DNA from: Lentisphaeria bacterium
Lineage (GTDB): Bacteria; Verrucomicrobiota; Lentisphaeria; JABSQK01; UBA12247
DNA: 7,283 nt
NCBI GenBank assembly: GCA_003477185.1
Contig: DMTJ01000397.1
Span: 1 to 7,283, forward strand
Reading direction: 5' to 3'
The position numbers and the translations under genes were made by a program. The notes beneath the pieces were generated by a model. The model saw only the letters and a program-made list of their open reading frames with translations, did not search any database and was not told where the DNA came from. Shown here in pieces: positions 1-6,480 of the stretch (position 1 is the first letter of the stretch; each line of letters begins with the position of its first letter).

Positions 1-487
1 CCAAGCCGGCAGTAGTCGTGCTGTTCACTTCTCCACCATTGATCGAGTAACTCATGGTATATCGAGAATTGTAATACCAGTCACGAACGTTATCCAGCTC
101 CCAGAGATCAACCGTCGAGCGTGGGCAATAATAGATCTTTGCGGCGTCTTCTTCATCCTGTATGTAGAGCAATTCGGCGGTGGCTCGGGTCAGATTTCGG
201 CCATCGTAGCCGCCCATCCCCAGGAGGTCGTCCCAAGTCACATTCAGGCCAGGTGACGTCGAGGCATGTTCCGTCCCGGGCGGGAAGAAGCTACTGTTGT
301 CACCGGCGTAGCTTAACGTGGCAAAGCCAATCTGCTTGAGGTTGTTGGTGCATGTGCTCTGCTGGGCCGAAGCCCGGGCGCCCGACAACGCCGGCAGCAG
401 CAGCGAGGCCAGAATCGCGATGATGGCAATGACCACCAACAGCTCGATCAGCGTAAACCGGTTTCCTCCCTTAATCCTCTTCTTCAT
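1..487 (-). CDS. Pseudopilin-like protein with prepilin-type N-terminal cleavage/methylation domain (3' end outside window)
   Basis: The frame opens at ATG 487 and runs off the left edge; 162 residues are visible. Residues 1-10 form a basic leader ([10 protein letters not shown]). F11-T-L-I-E15 and a hydrophobic helix to about residue 32 follow, which is the type IV pilin/type II secretion pseudopilin signature with Glu at +5. Next come LLPAL, an Ala/Arg stretch and C-T-NNLKQIG, then a globular part with a YYCP motif near residue 120. This pattern is typical of the large PVC pseudopilin-like families. The residue before the predicted cleavage site is Arg, not the usual Gly. A GAGG lies 5 nt before the chosen start. 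An in-frame ATG at 517, overlapping the sulfatase stop as ATGA, would add 10 residues ([10 protein letters not shown]). The protein is probably inserted in the inner membrane and perhaps processed by a prepilin peptidase. Its link to glycan use is inferred only from its position as the last visible gene of the operon. Confidence 0.9.
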   Translation of the reverse strand, partial: MKKRIKGGNRFTLIELLVVIAIIAILASLLLPALSGARASAQQSTCTNNLKQIGFATLSYAGDNSSFFPPGTEHASTSPGLNVTWDDLLGMGGYDGRNLTRATAELLYIQDEEDAAKIYYCPRSTVDLWELDNVRDWYYNSRYTMSYSINGGEVNSTTTAGL

Positions 488-492
488 GTAGG

Positions 493-496
493 CCTC
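493..496 (-). promoter_or_regulatory. Shine-Dalgarno-like GAGG before the pseudopilin start
   Basis: GAGG on the minus strand ends 5 nt before ATG 487. It favours this start over the in-frame ATG at 517, but a 4-base match is weak evidence. Confidence 0.4.
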
Positions 497-513
497 GGAT
501 GATTGATGATGGT

Positions 514-517
514 TCAT
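514..517 (-). other. ATGA stop/start overlap, possible alternative pseudopilin start
   Basis: The TGA of the sulfatase (516-514) overlaps an ATG (517-515) that is in frame with the pseudopilin ten codons upstream of ATG 487. It could permit translational coupling. No stop separates the two candidate starts. Confidence 0.45.
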
Positions 518-2013
518 CGTAGTGGGGTTTTGGCTTTCTGAACGAGCTTCAGCATGGTTGCTGCCCGCTCTGGATTGTCGGCGATCAGGTTGTCCGTTTC
601 ATGCGGATCGTTTGCCAGATTGTAGAGAGCCCATTGGTAGACAGGCTTCTTGCCAGTCGACTTGTTGAGATCCTTTTCTTCGATCAACTTCCAGTCGCCA
701 GCAATGATTGCATCGCGGTTAAAGGCATTGCGCCCCGCCCAATAGATGAATTCATGCTCTCGCTGATCCTCAGGAGTTCCCAGCAACGTGGGCAGAAATG
801 AGATGCCGTCGACTCTGTGCGAGATCTTCACCGCGCCGAGCTCTGCCACGGTCGGCATGATGTCATAGACTACGGCTCGCGTCTCACAGGTCTGGCCAGC
901 GGCGATTTTTCCGGGCCAGCGGGCAAGCATCGGCACCAGAACGCCCCCCTCAAAATTGTAGCGTTTGGTGCCACGGCGTCCCATGGTTCCGCGAAACCGA
1001 TCCTCGCCTTGCGTGTGCCCATCCCAGGTTCGATGAGAGAATTTCCCATCTTCCTGACGGGTCGCCGAGCGGTAGTAGCTGGGTTCATGGCCGTTATCGC
1101 TGGTGAACAACACCAACGTATTCTCCGCAATGCCACGTGCATCGAGCTTCTCCAACAAGGCACCGACGGATGTATCCAGCTTGTGAATCATTGACGCATA
1201 GAGGCGCTCGTTCTCAGACCACTCAGCGCGGTCGCTGTACGTGTGATCCTTGGGGGCAATGGAAACCGGACCATGTGGCAACTGGGTGGCATAGATCATG
1301 AAGAATGGATCGTCCCGCGGTTTGTCCAGATAGGCCAGGGCCTTTTCCAGCCAGACATCCTCGGAGTAGGTCATCGACGCTTTGCCTGTGGCAAACAGGT
1401 TCGGATTCCGGGTTGTCTGCTTCGGATTGCCGGGCATGATCGTCTTAGTCTCATTCTCCCAGTAGTACTCGGGGTAGAAGCTCCAGCAGATCACCGAGTC
1501 GAGGAGCCCGCAGAAATAGTCGAACCCGTAGTCATGCATCATCTGATGCGTGTCGGTAAAGCCCACGCCCAGCTTGCCAAAATAGGCGGTGCGGTACCCG
1601 GCCCTCTTCGCCACTTCGCCCAGGTAGTCGGAATCAACCGTGCTGACCGGCCGCTTTGCGCGGATCTGCTCGTGGAATGCGTCTTCTGAGATCGTCCCAA
1701 TGTGCAAACTCGCCTCGAGTCCACCTTTTGTGGGCTCCATGGCATGTCCGGTATGCAGCCCGGACAGCAGGCTGGCACGAGCGGGCGCACAGACATTGCA
1801 GCCATAGAAATTGGTGAACGTAAGTCCCTGCGCTGCCAGCCTGTCGATGTTGGGCGTCGAGATAGCCTGCTGCCCATAACACCCCAGTATGCCTGGCCCA
1901 AGGTCATCGGCGTAGATGAGCAGAATGTTGGGCTTCTGAACTTCAGCCAATGCAGAATTGCATGCGGCAAGCGTGGCCAGAGCAGCCAGCACGATGGAGG
2001 TAGTGGGGTTCAT
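514..2013 (-). CDS. Secreted or lipid-anchored formylglycine-dependent sulfatase (complete)
   Basis: This 499-residue protein is a type I sulfatase (alkaline-phosphatase fold) that hydrolyses sulfate esters, probably on a polysaccharide in the periplasm or outside the cell. The core starts at residue 28 with [12 protein letters not shown], where D36 and D37 are metal ligands. C75-A-P-A-R79 followed by [11 protein letters not shown] is the C-x-P-x-R signature, in which C75 would become formylglycine. Other active-site candidates are K147 (FGK), H247 (PHGP), D306-N307 (SDNG) and K350 ([10 protein letters not shown]). The C-terminal part carries the usual [22 protein letters not shown] and LYNL-x-NDPHE motifs, and the length is normal. 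The family's common GKWHLG reads GKLGVG here, so the His of that motif is absent, as in a subgroup that has GKWGLG. The N-terminus has a hydrophobic stretch with a lipobox-like LAAC (15-18) and an alternative cleavage site after ALA (21-23), but no Lys or Arg before the stretch. No upstream in-frame start looks better. The start overlaps the GH95 stop by ATGA. A maturase gene is not in the window. The exact substrate is unknown. Confidence 0.95.
   Translation of the reverse strand: MNPTTSIVLAALATLAACNSALAEVQKPNILLIYADDLGPGILGCYGQQAISTPNIDRLAAQGLTFTNFYGCNVCAPARASLLSGLHTGHAMEPTKGGLEASLHIGTISEDAFHEQIRAKRPVSTVDSDYLGEVAKRAGYRTAYFGKLGVGFTDTHQMMHDYGFDYFCGLLDSVICWSFYPEYYWENETKTIMPGNPKQTTRNPNLFATGKASMTYSEDVWLEKALAYLDKPRDDPFFMIYATQLPHGPVSIAPKDHTYSDRAEWSENERLYASMIHKLDTSVGALLEKLDARGIAENTLVLFTSDNGHEPSYYRSATRQEDGKFSHRTWDGHTQGEDRFRGTMGRRGTKRYNFEGGVLVPMLARWPGKIAAGQTCETRAVVYDIMPTVAELGAVKISHRVDGISFLPTLLGTPEDQREHEFIYWAGRNAFNRDAIIAGDWKLIEEKDLNKSTGKKPVYQWALYNLANDPHETDNLIADNPERAATMLKLVQKAKTPLR
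2010..2013 (-). other. ATGA overlap coupling GH95 to the sulfatase
   Basis: The GH95 TGA (2012-2010) shares bases with the sulfatase ATG (2013-2011). No strong Shine-Dalgarno sequence precedes this ATG, so translation of the sulfatase probably depends on ribosomes finishing GH95. This supports a single transcript. Confidence 0.8.
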
Positions 2014-4679
2014 TTCGTAAGTGTGAAGGCCGTGCTCTCGCCCTTCTTCAGGTTCAGCTCCTTGGTCTGATTACCGTAGCGGACAGTGACCAGATTGCCG
2101 TGCTGCGAGCGGACGCGACACTCGACCAGCTTGCCGTTCTGCCACTCGATATCGACCTCAAAGCCGCCGCGTGCCCGCAGGCCGGTGACTTTGCCGTCTG
2201 GCCACTGCTTGGGCAGGGCGGGCAGCAGGCGAATCACGGGCTCGGCGCCAACCTCGCCAGTTTCCGGATGGCTCTGCATCAGCATCTCGGCGACGCCGGC
2301 TGTAAACCCGAAGTTGGCTTCGATCTGGAAAAGCTTTTTCTGCTTCTCATTTGCTGGCGGACGAAACTGGCTGAACAGGTTGTCGTAACTGTTATCGAGC
2401 AGCATCTGATGAACGTATTCCCAAGATCTCTGACCATCTCCTAAGCGTGCCCAACAATTTATTTTCCACGCATTCGACCAACCCGTGCTCTGACCGACGC
2501 CGCGTTTTTCGAGAAACTTGCGCGATGCCTCCGCAAGCTCCGGCGTTGCTTCCGGAGTGATTTCGTAATAAGGGTAGAGACCGTACAGAGGAGAAATGTG
2601 ACGGTGTGTCGGCTCGGTATCCTCGTAGGGTTTAATCCATTCCTGGATCCTGCCGTCAGGTCCGATCTGGTTCGGCGCAAGGCGTGCCCGCTTAGCCTTT
2701 AACTCTTCCTGCAACTGTGGATCGACACCGAGGATTTCTGCCGTTCGCAACGTATTGGCAAAGAGCTGGCGCAGCGCCTGCATATCCATCGTCGGCGCGT
2801 AGCACGGCGAACTGCGGTCTCCATTCGGCCCCTTGCCGGCGGTTTCGGAAGACTTAGAAGGCCCGGTCACCAGCCACTTGTTTTCGGGTTCTTCCCACAG
2901 TTGATGAAGAAAAAATTCCGCACTCCCCTTGATCACCGGATACACACGGCGCAGGAACTCATTGTCCAAACTAAAGGCGTACTGCTCCCACAGGTGCTCA
3001 CAGAGCCAGGCCGCACTGCCGAGATCCATCATCCCGGCAGAGGTATAGCCCCAGGGATTGGTTGCACGGTGAGCAATCCACCCCGGTGCGTTGTAATAGG
3101 CCTTAGCCGTTTTTTCGCCGGGTTCCACCAGTGATTCGATCAGGGAGATCATCGGCTCGTGCAGCTCGACCATATTGCAGACCAGAGCCGGCCAATAGTT
3201 CATTTGCACGTTGATGTTAAAATGCCAATCGCCGTTCCACTGGGTGTGGAGTTCTTCGGCCCAGATGCCCTGCAGATTCGAAGGTAGTCCTCCTGGCCGC
3301 GATGAGCCGATCAGCAGGTAGCGTCCCATGTTCGCAAACAAGGCAGATAAAGCAGGATCCGCAGCTTCGTTTCGATACGCAGCCAAGCGTTGATCTGTCG
3401 CCAAGCGACTATTGTCGGTTTCGGGCAAGCTCAGTGTGACACGGTTAAACCATTTCTCATGATCCGCTTTCTGCGCCGCACGCAACTGGGCGAAAGTTTT
3501 CTGCTCCACCTGATCGAGGTCGGCGATCGTCGCTGTCAGCGGATCGGAAAGCTGGCGTCCCGCCATGCCGCGGTAATCGGTAGCCGCCGCAAAGAGGAGC
3601 ATCACTTCATTCTCAGCAGCCACTTGAAGGGTATTGCCGACTGCTTTTGCTGAACCACCTACCACGCGCAAACGGCCGACATACTGCAGTGCATCTTGAC
3701 CTTTGCCATCATTCAGCCTGCCGGTCATCAGCAGTTCGCGGTCGTTCACGGCAGTCGTCTCGAAGCGTTCCGGACGATCCATGGAAACGCGGAATGAAAC
3801 GGGTCCGGTGATACGCGAGACAAAAACTTCGTCCGGTGCTGATACGAAATGCTCACGGGTGTACGAGGTTTTGCCGCGCTGGTAGGTCACGGTTCCCAAT
3901 GCGGTTTCAAGATCCAGTACACGTCGGTAGTCCGTGACAGCACCTGCCGTGTTGTCAAATTTCAGATGAAGCTTACCAAGCGTCTGGTAGCGCCCGAAGG
4001 TGCCGACGCCTTTTCCCATCACCGGCTTTTCGCGGGAAGAAAAATGTTTCTTCGTGAGCTGTCCCGCCTCGCGATAGCGCTCCTCTACCAGCAACTTACG
4101 AATCTCAGGCAGGTGCTCGTAGCCACCGGGAATGTCGTTAGCGACACGCGATCCGGACCACACCGAGCTTTCGTTCAAGACGATCGTTTCCGTATCCGTG
4201 TCGCCATAGACCATGGCACCGAGTCGGCCGTTTCCGAGCACCAGCGACTGATCAAAGCTGTTCGCGGGCTGTTTGAACCAAACCGTGGTTGCTGGATCTC
4301 CCGCGAAGGGAGCATTGGAACCCGAAATAGCGAGTGCCTTGGTCGGCGCCTTAGCCTGAGCCTGTGGGTTGGCTGGGGCCTGCGGTACGTTGCGGGGTTG
4401 TGCGTTTACCTTGCGCCCTCCTTTTCTTGAGGCTTTGTGCGCCGCCATCTCTCCTGCTGTCAAAAGGCCGTCCTTATCGAGATCCATGGAGTCGAACGAA
4501 CGGCTCATATGGTCGTGATCATAGGTTTTGCCTCTGGCTTCAATGTTCTTCTTCTTGTTTGCCAGCCAATCCGCTTTCGCCTCTGCCTGCGGCGCCGCTT
4601 CGAGCGGGGCCGTTGTCGCAAGCATGGCAGTGCAGAGAACGGCCAGGATCCTGGGGAGAGTGGTGCACGCACTGTTCAT
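2010..4679 (-). CDS. Secreted GH95 family glycoside hydrolase (alpha-L-fucosidase type) with N-terminal EF-hand
   Basis: The 889-residue protein probably releases terminal alpha-L-fucose by an inverting mechanism; the family also contains alpha-L-galactosidases. Layout in 889-residue numbering: signal peptide 1-29 (cleavage near LEAA); one EF-hand loop 66-77 (DLDKDGLLTAGE, with canonical D1-D3-D5-G6-E12); a Pro/Ala/Gln-rich linker 91-120; the GH95 N-terminal beta domain from about 128 (LGNGRLGAMVYG, then LNESSVWSG); the (alpha/alpha)6 catalytic domain about 395-800; and a C-terminal beta domain. N488-I-N490 within NINVQMNYW matches the asparagine pair that positions water in Bifidobacterium AfcA. 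E612 (GPSKSSE) fits the general acid, and H692-R-H694 is conserved. The usual FQIDGNFG reads FQIEANFG (E787), and the usual HRHxSHL reads HRHISPL, so the specificity may be unusual. ATG 4679 is chosen because AAGGAA lies 7 nt upstream and a signal peptide follows. A TTG at 4799 is in frame, but its 40 added residues are Arg-rich and precede the signal peptide. It is the third visible gene of the operon. Confidence 0.95.
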   Translation of the reverse strand: MNSACTTLPRILAVLCTAMLATTAPLEAAPQAEAKADWLANKKKNIEARGKTYDHDHMSRSFDSMDLDKDGLLTAGEMAAHKASRKGGRKVNAQPRNVPQAPANPQAQAKAPTKALAISGSNAPFAGDPATTVWFKQPANSFDQSLVLGNGRLGAMVYGDTDTETIVLNESSVWSGSRVANDIPGGYEHLPEIRKLLVEERYREAGQLTKKHFSSREKPVMGKGVGTFGRYQTLGKLHLKFDNTAGAVTDYRRVLDLETALGTVTYQRGKTSYTREHFVSAPDEVFVSRITGPVSFRVSMDRPERFETTAVNDRELLMTGRLNDGKGQDALQYVGRLRVVGGSAKAVGNTLQVAAENEVMLLFAAATDYRGMAGRQLSDPLTATIADLDQVEQKTFAQLRAAQKADHEKWFNRVTLSLPETDNSRLATDQRLAAYRNEAADPALSALFANMGRYLLIGSSRPGGLPSNLQGIWAEELHTQWNGDWHFNINVQMNYWPALVCNMVELHEPMISLIESLVEPGEKTAKAYYNAPGWIAHRATNPWGYTSAGMMDLGSAAWLCEHLWEQYAFSLDNEFLRRVYPVIKGSAEFFLHQLWEEPENKWLVTGPSKSSETAGKGPNGDRSSPCYAPTMDMQALRQLFANTLRTAEILGVDPQLQEELKAKRARLAPNQIGPDGRIQEWIKPYEDTEPTHRHISPLYGLYPYYEITPEATPELAEASRKFLEKRGVGQSTGWSNAWKINCWARLGDGQRSWEYVHQMLLDNSYDNLFSQFRPPANEKQKKLFQIEANFGFTAGVAEMLMQSHPETGEVGAEPVIRLLPALPKQWPDGKVTGLRARGGFEVDIEWQNGKLVECRVRSQHGNLVTVRYGNQTKELNLKKGESTAFTLTK

Positions 4680-4686
4680 GGGGTTG

Positions 4687-4692
4687 TTCCTT
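4687..4692 (-). promoter_or_regulatory. Shine-Dalgarno AAGGAA of the GH95 gene
   Basis: AAGGAA on the minus strand sits 7 nt before ATG 4679. It decides this start over the upstream in-frame TTG at 4799. It is partly formed by the A6 run (4691-4696), which directly follows a C7 run (4697-4703). Confidence 0.7.
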
Positions 4693-4700
4693 TTTTGGGG

Positions 4701-4728
4701 GGGACCCGCGACCAGCGACTCTCGACTC
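4701..4728 (-). repeat. Degenerate 7-bp tandem repeat in the leader of the GH95 gene
   Basis: Read on the minus strand, four consecutive heptamers are visible: GAGTCGA, GAGTCGC, TGGTCGC, GGGTCCC. All share GTC at positions 3-5. The same GAGTC/GACTC pentamer recurs at 4739-4743, 4793-4797 and 4804-4808 across the 127-bp gap. Its role is unknown. It may be a small dispersed repeat or a degenerated array. Confidence 0.5.
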
Positions 4729-4775
4729 CTGATGCGGCGAGTCGCGCGGTCGATACGTTCAGAAAGATCGCGAGC

Positions 4776-4788
4776 CGCGCGTCGCGCG
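4776..4788. repeat. GC-only palindrome in the gap before GH95
   Basis: CGCGCG, T, CGCGCG is a perfect 6-bp inverted repeat around one base, in the gap between the double esterase and GH95. A T-run does not follow it, so it is not a convincing intrinsic terminator. It could form a short hairpin or simply reflect GC-rich sequence. Confidence 0.35.
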
Positions 4789-4806
4789 TTGCGAGTCAAA
4801 ATAGAC

Positions 4807-6339
4807 TCACTTCACAATCTGCTGTTTCTTCAGCCATTGTGACATTGGAGTGAACCAGTCGCATCCGGCCATTCCGTGTCCGCCCTTCGCAAAGAGCTTC
4901 AATTCGATCTTGCCACCGGCATCTGTGAGCTGTTTTGCGTAGTCGATGCCCCCCTTGCAGAACTTGTCGTCCTTGGAATACGTCAGGAATGTCGGAGCCG
5001 TTTTGTTTTTCATGTGAAAGAGTTCGGCGTCAAAATCTTTGTCCATTTCCCGCCCCTGGAAATAGGCGGCGCATTGCAGGGTCGCGAAGTTGGGTTCGCA
5101 GCTGACTGTGTCTGCTTCGTCAATCGGCTCGTAGGCCGCGTGCTCATAGTTCTGCGTCAGGCGAGCGGACAGGTGCCCGCCAGCAGAATTGCCAAATAGG
5201 CCAATCCGCTTGGGATCGACATTCCATTTCTTCGCTTGATGGCGAACGATACGCACTGCCCGCTGAACATCCTTGAAGGCTGCATCGGGCGCATCCGGAA
5301 TGGTGTATTTGAGCACGAATACGCTGATGCCCAGCTCATGCCAGGCTTTGATCGCCTGGGGCGAAGGCAAGCCCAGAATCTTGTAGGCGCCCCCCGGACA
5401 GTAGATGAGCGCTGGCGTGGGGGCATCGCTCTTCACCTGATAGACCGTCATGTTCGGATCCAGCACACCGCAGAGCTGCTTGCGGCCGCGCCGGTCCCGG
5501 TAGATCTCCTTCAGCCGGTTGGCTTCGCCCCCAACCCTGTCGATCGGCCAGAGGCGGATGACCGGGGGCTCGGTTGCGGACTCCGCCACGCTGTCGCCTT
5601 CTGCTGGCCTCAGACCGGCTTCGGCCAGGAGCGGCTTCAACGCTGCAGACCAGGCGGCATAGCCCTGGTTGCTCAGGTGCAGCAGGTCGCGGCTGTAGAG
5701 TTCTTTTCGGGGCTGCCCGTTGTCACCCAGAAAGGCCTGATTGATGTCAACGTGAAACACGTGCTGATTGTCGGCAAGTGCTGGCAGCAGCTTGTTGACT
5801 TCCTCCACCGCTTTAAAGTCTTCACCGTTTCCTCTCGAGTGCTTGCGCGGGAAAATTGAGAGGACAACAATCCGTGACTCCGGCAGACGCTGGCGCAGTT
5901 CCGCAACAATGGTATTGATTCCTGCTGCAATCTCATCCGGTTTATTGCGGTTGATATTGTTGGTGCCAATCATCAAGGTGACCAGCTTGGGCGAGATGCC
6001 GTCGATCCCGCCATTCTGGATGCGCCAGAGGACGTTCTGGGTGCGGTCGCCGCCGAAGCCGAGGTTCAGCGTATTGTATCGGCTAAACTGCTCCGCGTAG
6101 TTCCGCTGGCGCTCCCAATTGTGAGTGATCGAGTCACCGATCATCACGAGCTGCGCCTTTCCGGTCTTGGCTTGTGCGACCTTCTCGGCGTGCCGTTCTG
6201 CGCGCCATTCCGGCGTCAGTCGTTGTTCGGGGACAGCGGTCGCTGGCAGTGGGGCCTGGGCGAGAGACACGAGGGAGGTGCCCGCAAGGCAGAGGAGGAT
6301 GGCAAGCGTACGAAACGAGCCGCAACGTAGGTTGGGCAT
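4807..6339 (-). CDS. Secreted two-domain esterase: SGNH/GDSL hydrolase fused to alpha/beta hydrolase
   Basis: The 510-residue protein probably removes O-acyl groups, such as acetyl, from a glycan. Numbering is from ATG 6339. A signal peptide covers about 1-29 (MPNLRCGSFR, then a hydrophobic core, then SLAQA). The SGNH domain (about 60-240) has block I GDSITHNW with nucleophile S70, block II LGFGGDR, block III IGTNN (126-128), and block V D218-L-L-H221. After a short linker, an alpha/beta hydrolase domain (about 258-510) shows CPGGAY (314-319) as oxyanion region, GNSAGGH with nucleophile S385, SKDD (457-458) as likely acid, and GGH with H488. Both catalytic sets look intact. The frame is open upstream to ATG 6480, which overlaps the preceding sulfatase stop as ATGA; that start would put 47 unrelated residues before the signal peptide, so 6339 is preferred. 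No well-spaced Shine-Dalgarno supports either start. The acyl substrate is inferred from context and not from residues. Confidence 0.9.
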   Translation of the reverse strand: MPNLRCGSFRTLAILLCLAGTSLVSLAQAPLPATAVPEQRLTPEWRAERHAEKVAQAKTGKAQLVMIGDSITHNWERQRNYAEQFSRYNTLNLGFGGDRTQNVLWRIQNGGIDGISPKLVTLMIGTNNINRNKPDEIAAGINTIVAELRQRLPESRIVVLSIFPRKHSRGNGEDFKAVEEVNKLLPALADNQHVFHVDINQAFLGDNGQPRKELYSRDLLHLSNQGYAAWSAALKPLLAEAGLRPAEGDSVAESATEPPVIRLWPIDRVGGEANRLKEIYRDRRGRKQLCGVLDPNMTVYQVKSDAPTPALIYCPGGAYKILGLPSPQAIKAWHELGISVFVLKYTIPDAPDAAFKDVQRAVRIVRHQAKKWNVDPKRIGLFGNSAGGHLSARLTQNYEHAAYEPIDEADTVSCEPNFATLQCAAYFQGREMDKDFDAELFHMKNKTAPTFLTYSKDDKFCKGGIDYAKQLTDAGGKIELKLFAKGGHGMAGCDWFTPMSQWLKKQQIVK

Positions 6340-6351
6340 CCTTGCCCGACC
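6330..6351 (-). repeat. Inverted repeat enclosing the esterase start codon
   Basis: On the minus strand, GGTCGGGCA, loop AGGA, then TGCCCAACC gives 9-bp arms with one C-A mismatch. The A of ATG 6339 is in the loop and its T and G pair in the stem. The motif, flanked by CCC upstream and TACG downstream, resembles short palindromes I recall as widely dispersed in PVC genomes; that recollection was not checked. Confidence 0.55.
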
Positions 6352-6444
6352 CCAAGAGAATGGCAGAGAGAAACAGGAAGAAGAAGTGCCGATGGTGCGA
6401 ATTCCGCACGCACTGGCTCTCGTGGATGTTGGATTCACGGGGTC

Positions 6445-6457
6445 GACCTGGCAGGTC
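6445..6457. repeat. Short palindrome in the sulfatase-esterase gap
   Basis: GACCTG, G, CAGGTC is a perfect 6-bp inverted repeat around one base. It overlaps a second palindrome, GGTCGACC (6441-6448). It lies just downstream of the sulfatase stop and about 110 nt upstream of the preferred esterase start. It might be an operator or a chance palindrome. No credible promoter was seen beside it. Confidence 0.3.
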
Positions 6458-6476
6458 AAGCTACTTGCGGACCGCA

Positions 6477-6480
6477 TCAT
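6477..6480 (-). other. ATGA overlap at the sulfatase 3' end
   Basis: The sulfatase TGA (6479-6477) overlaps an ATG (6480-6478), and a second ATG follows at once (6477-6475). Both are in frame with the double esterase. This is either a coupled start giving a 47-residue longer protein or a coincidence, because a plausible signal peptide begins only at 6339. Confidence 0.5.

Noticed and set aside
3849..4430. Plus-strand open frame of 193 codons, the longest on that strand
   Set aside because: It lies wholly antisense to the well-supported GH95 gene, has no recognisable domain, and is expected in GC-rich coding DNA. The same applies to the plus-strand frames at 1243-1689, 5236-5859 and 121-339.
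4680..4799. GH95 start at the in-frame TTG at 4799
   Set aside because: The extra 40 residues are Arg-rich, come from repeat-like DNA and would place the signal peptide internally. ATG 4679 has a Shine-Dalgarno sequence and a proper signal peptide.
4776..4806. Possible promoter or terminator between esterase and GH95 (TTGACT near 4795-4800; CGCGCG palindrome)
   Set aside because: No acceptable -10 element lies at 16-18 nt from the TTGACT, and the palindrome has a one-base centre and no T-run.
6134..6409. Minus-strand frame starting MRNSHHRHFFFLFLSAILL that resembles a signal peptide
   Set aside because: It is in a different frame from the esterase, and its continuation has no domain. The hydrophobic look comes from a CTT/TTC-rich stretch. 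A frameshift is not needed because the esterase frame has its own signal peptide at 6339.
6431..6459. TTGACC on the minus strand as a -35 box before the esterase
   Set aside because: With 17-18 nt spacing the -10 positions read GAATCC or AATCCA, too poor to call a promoter.
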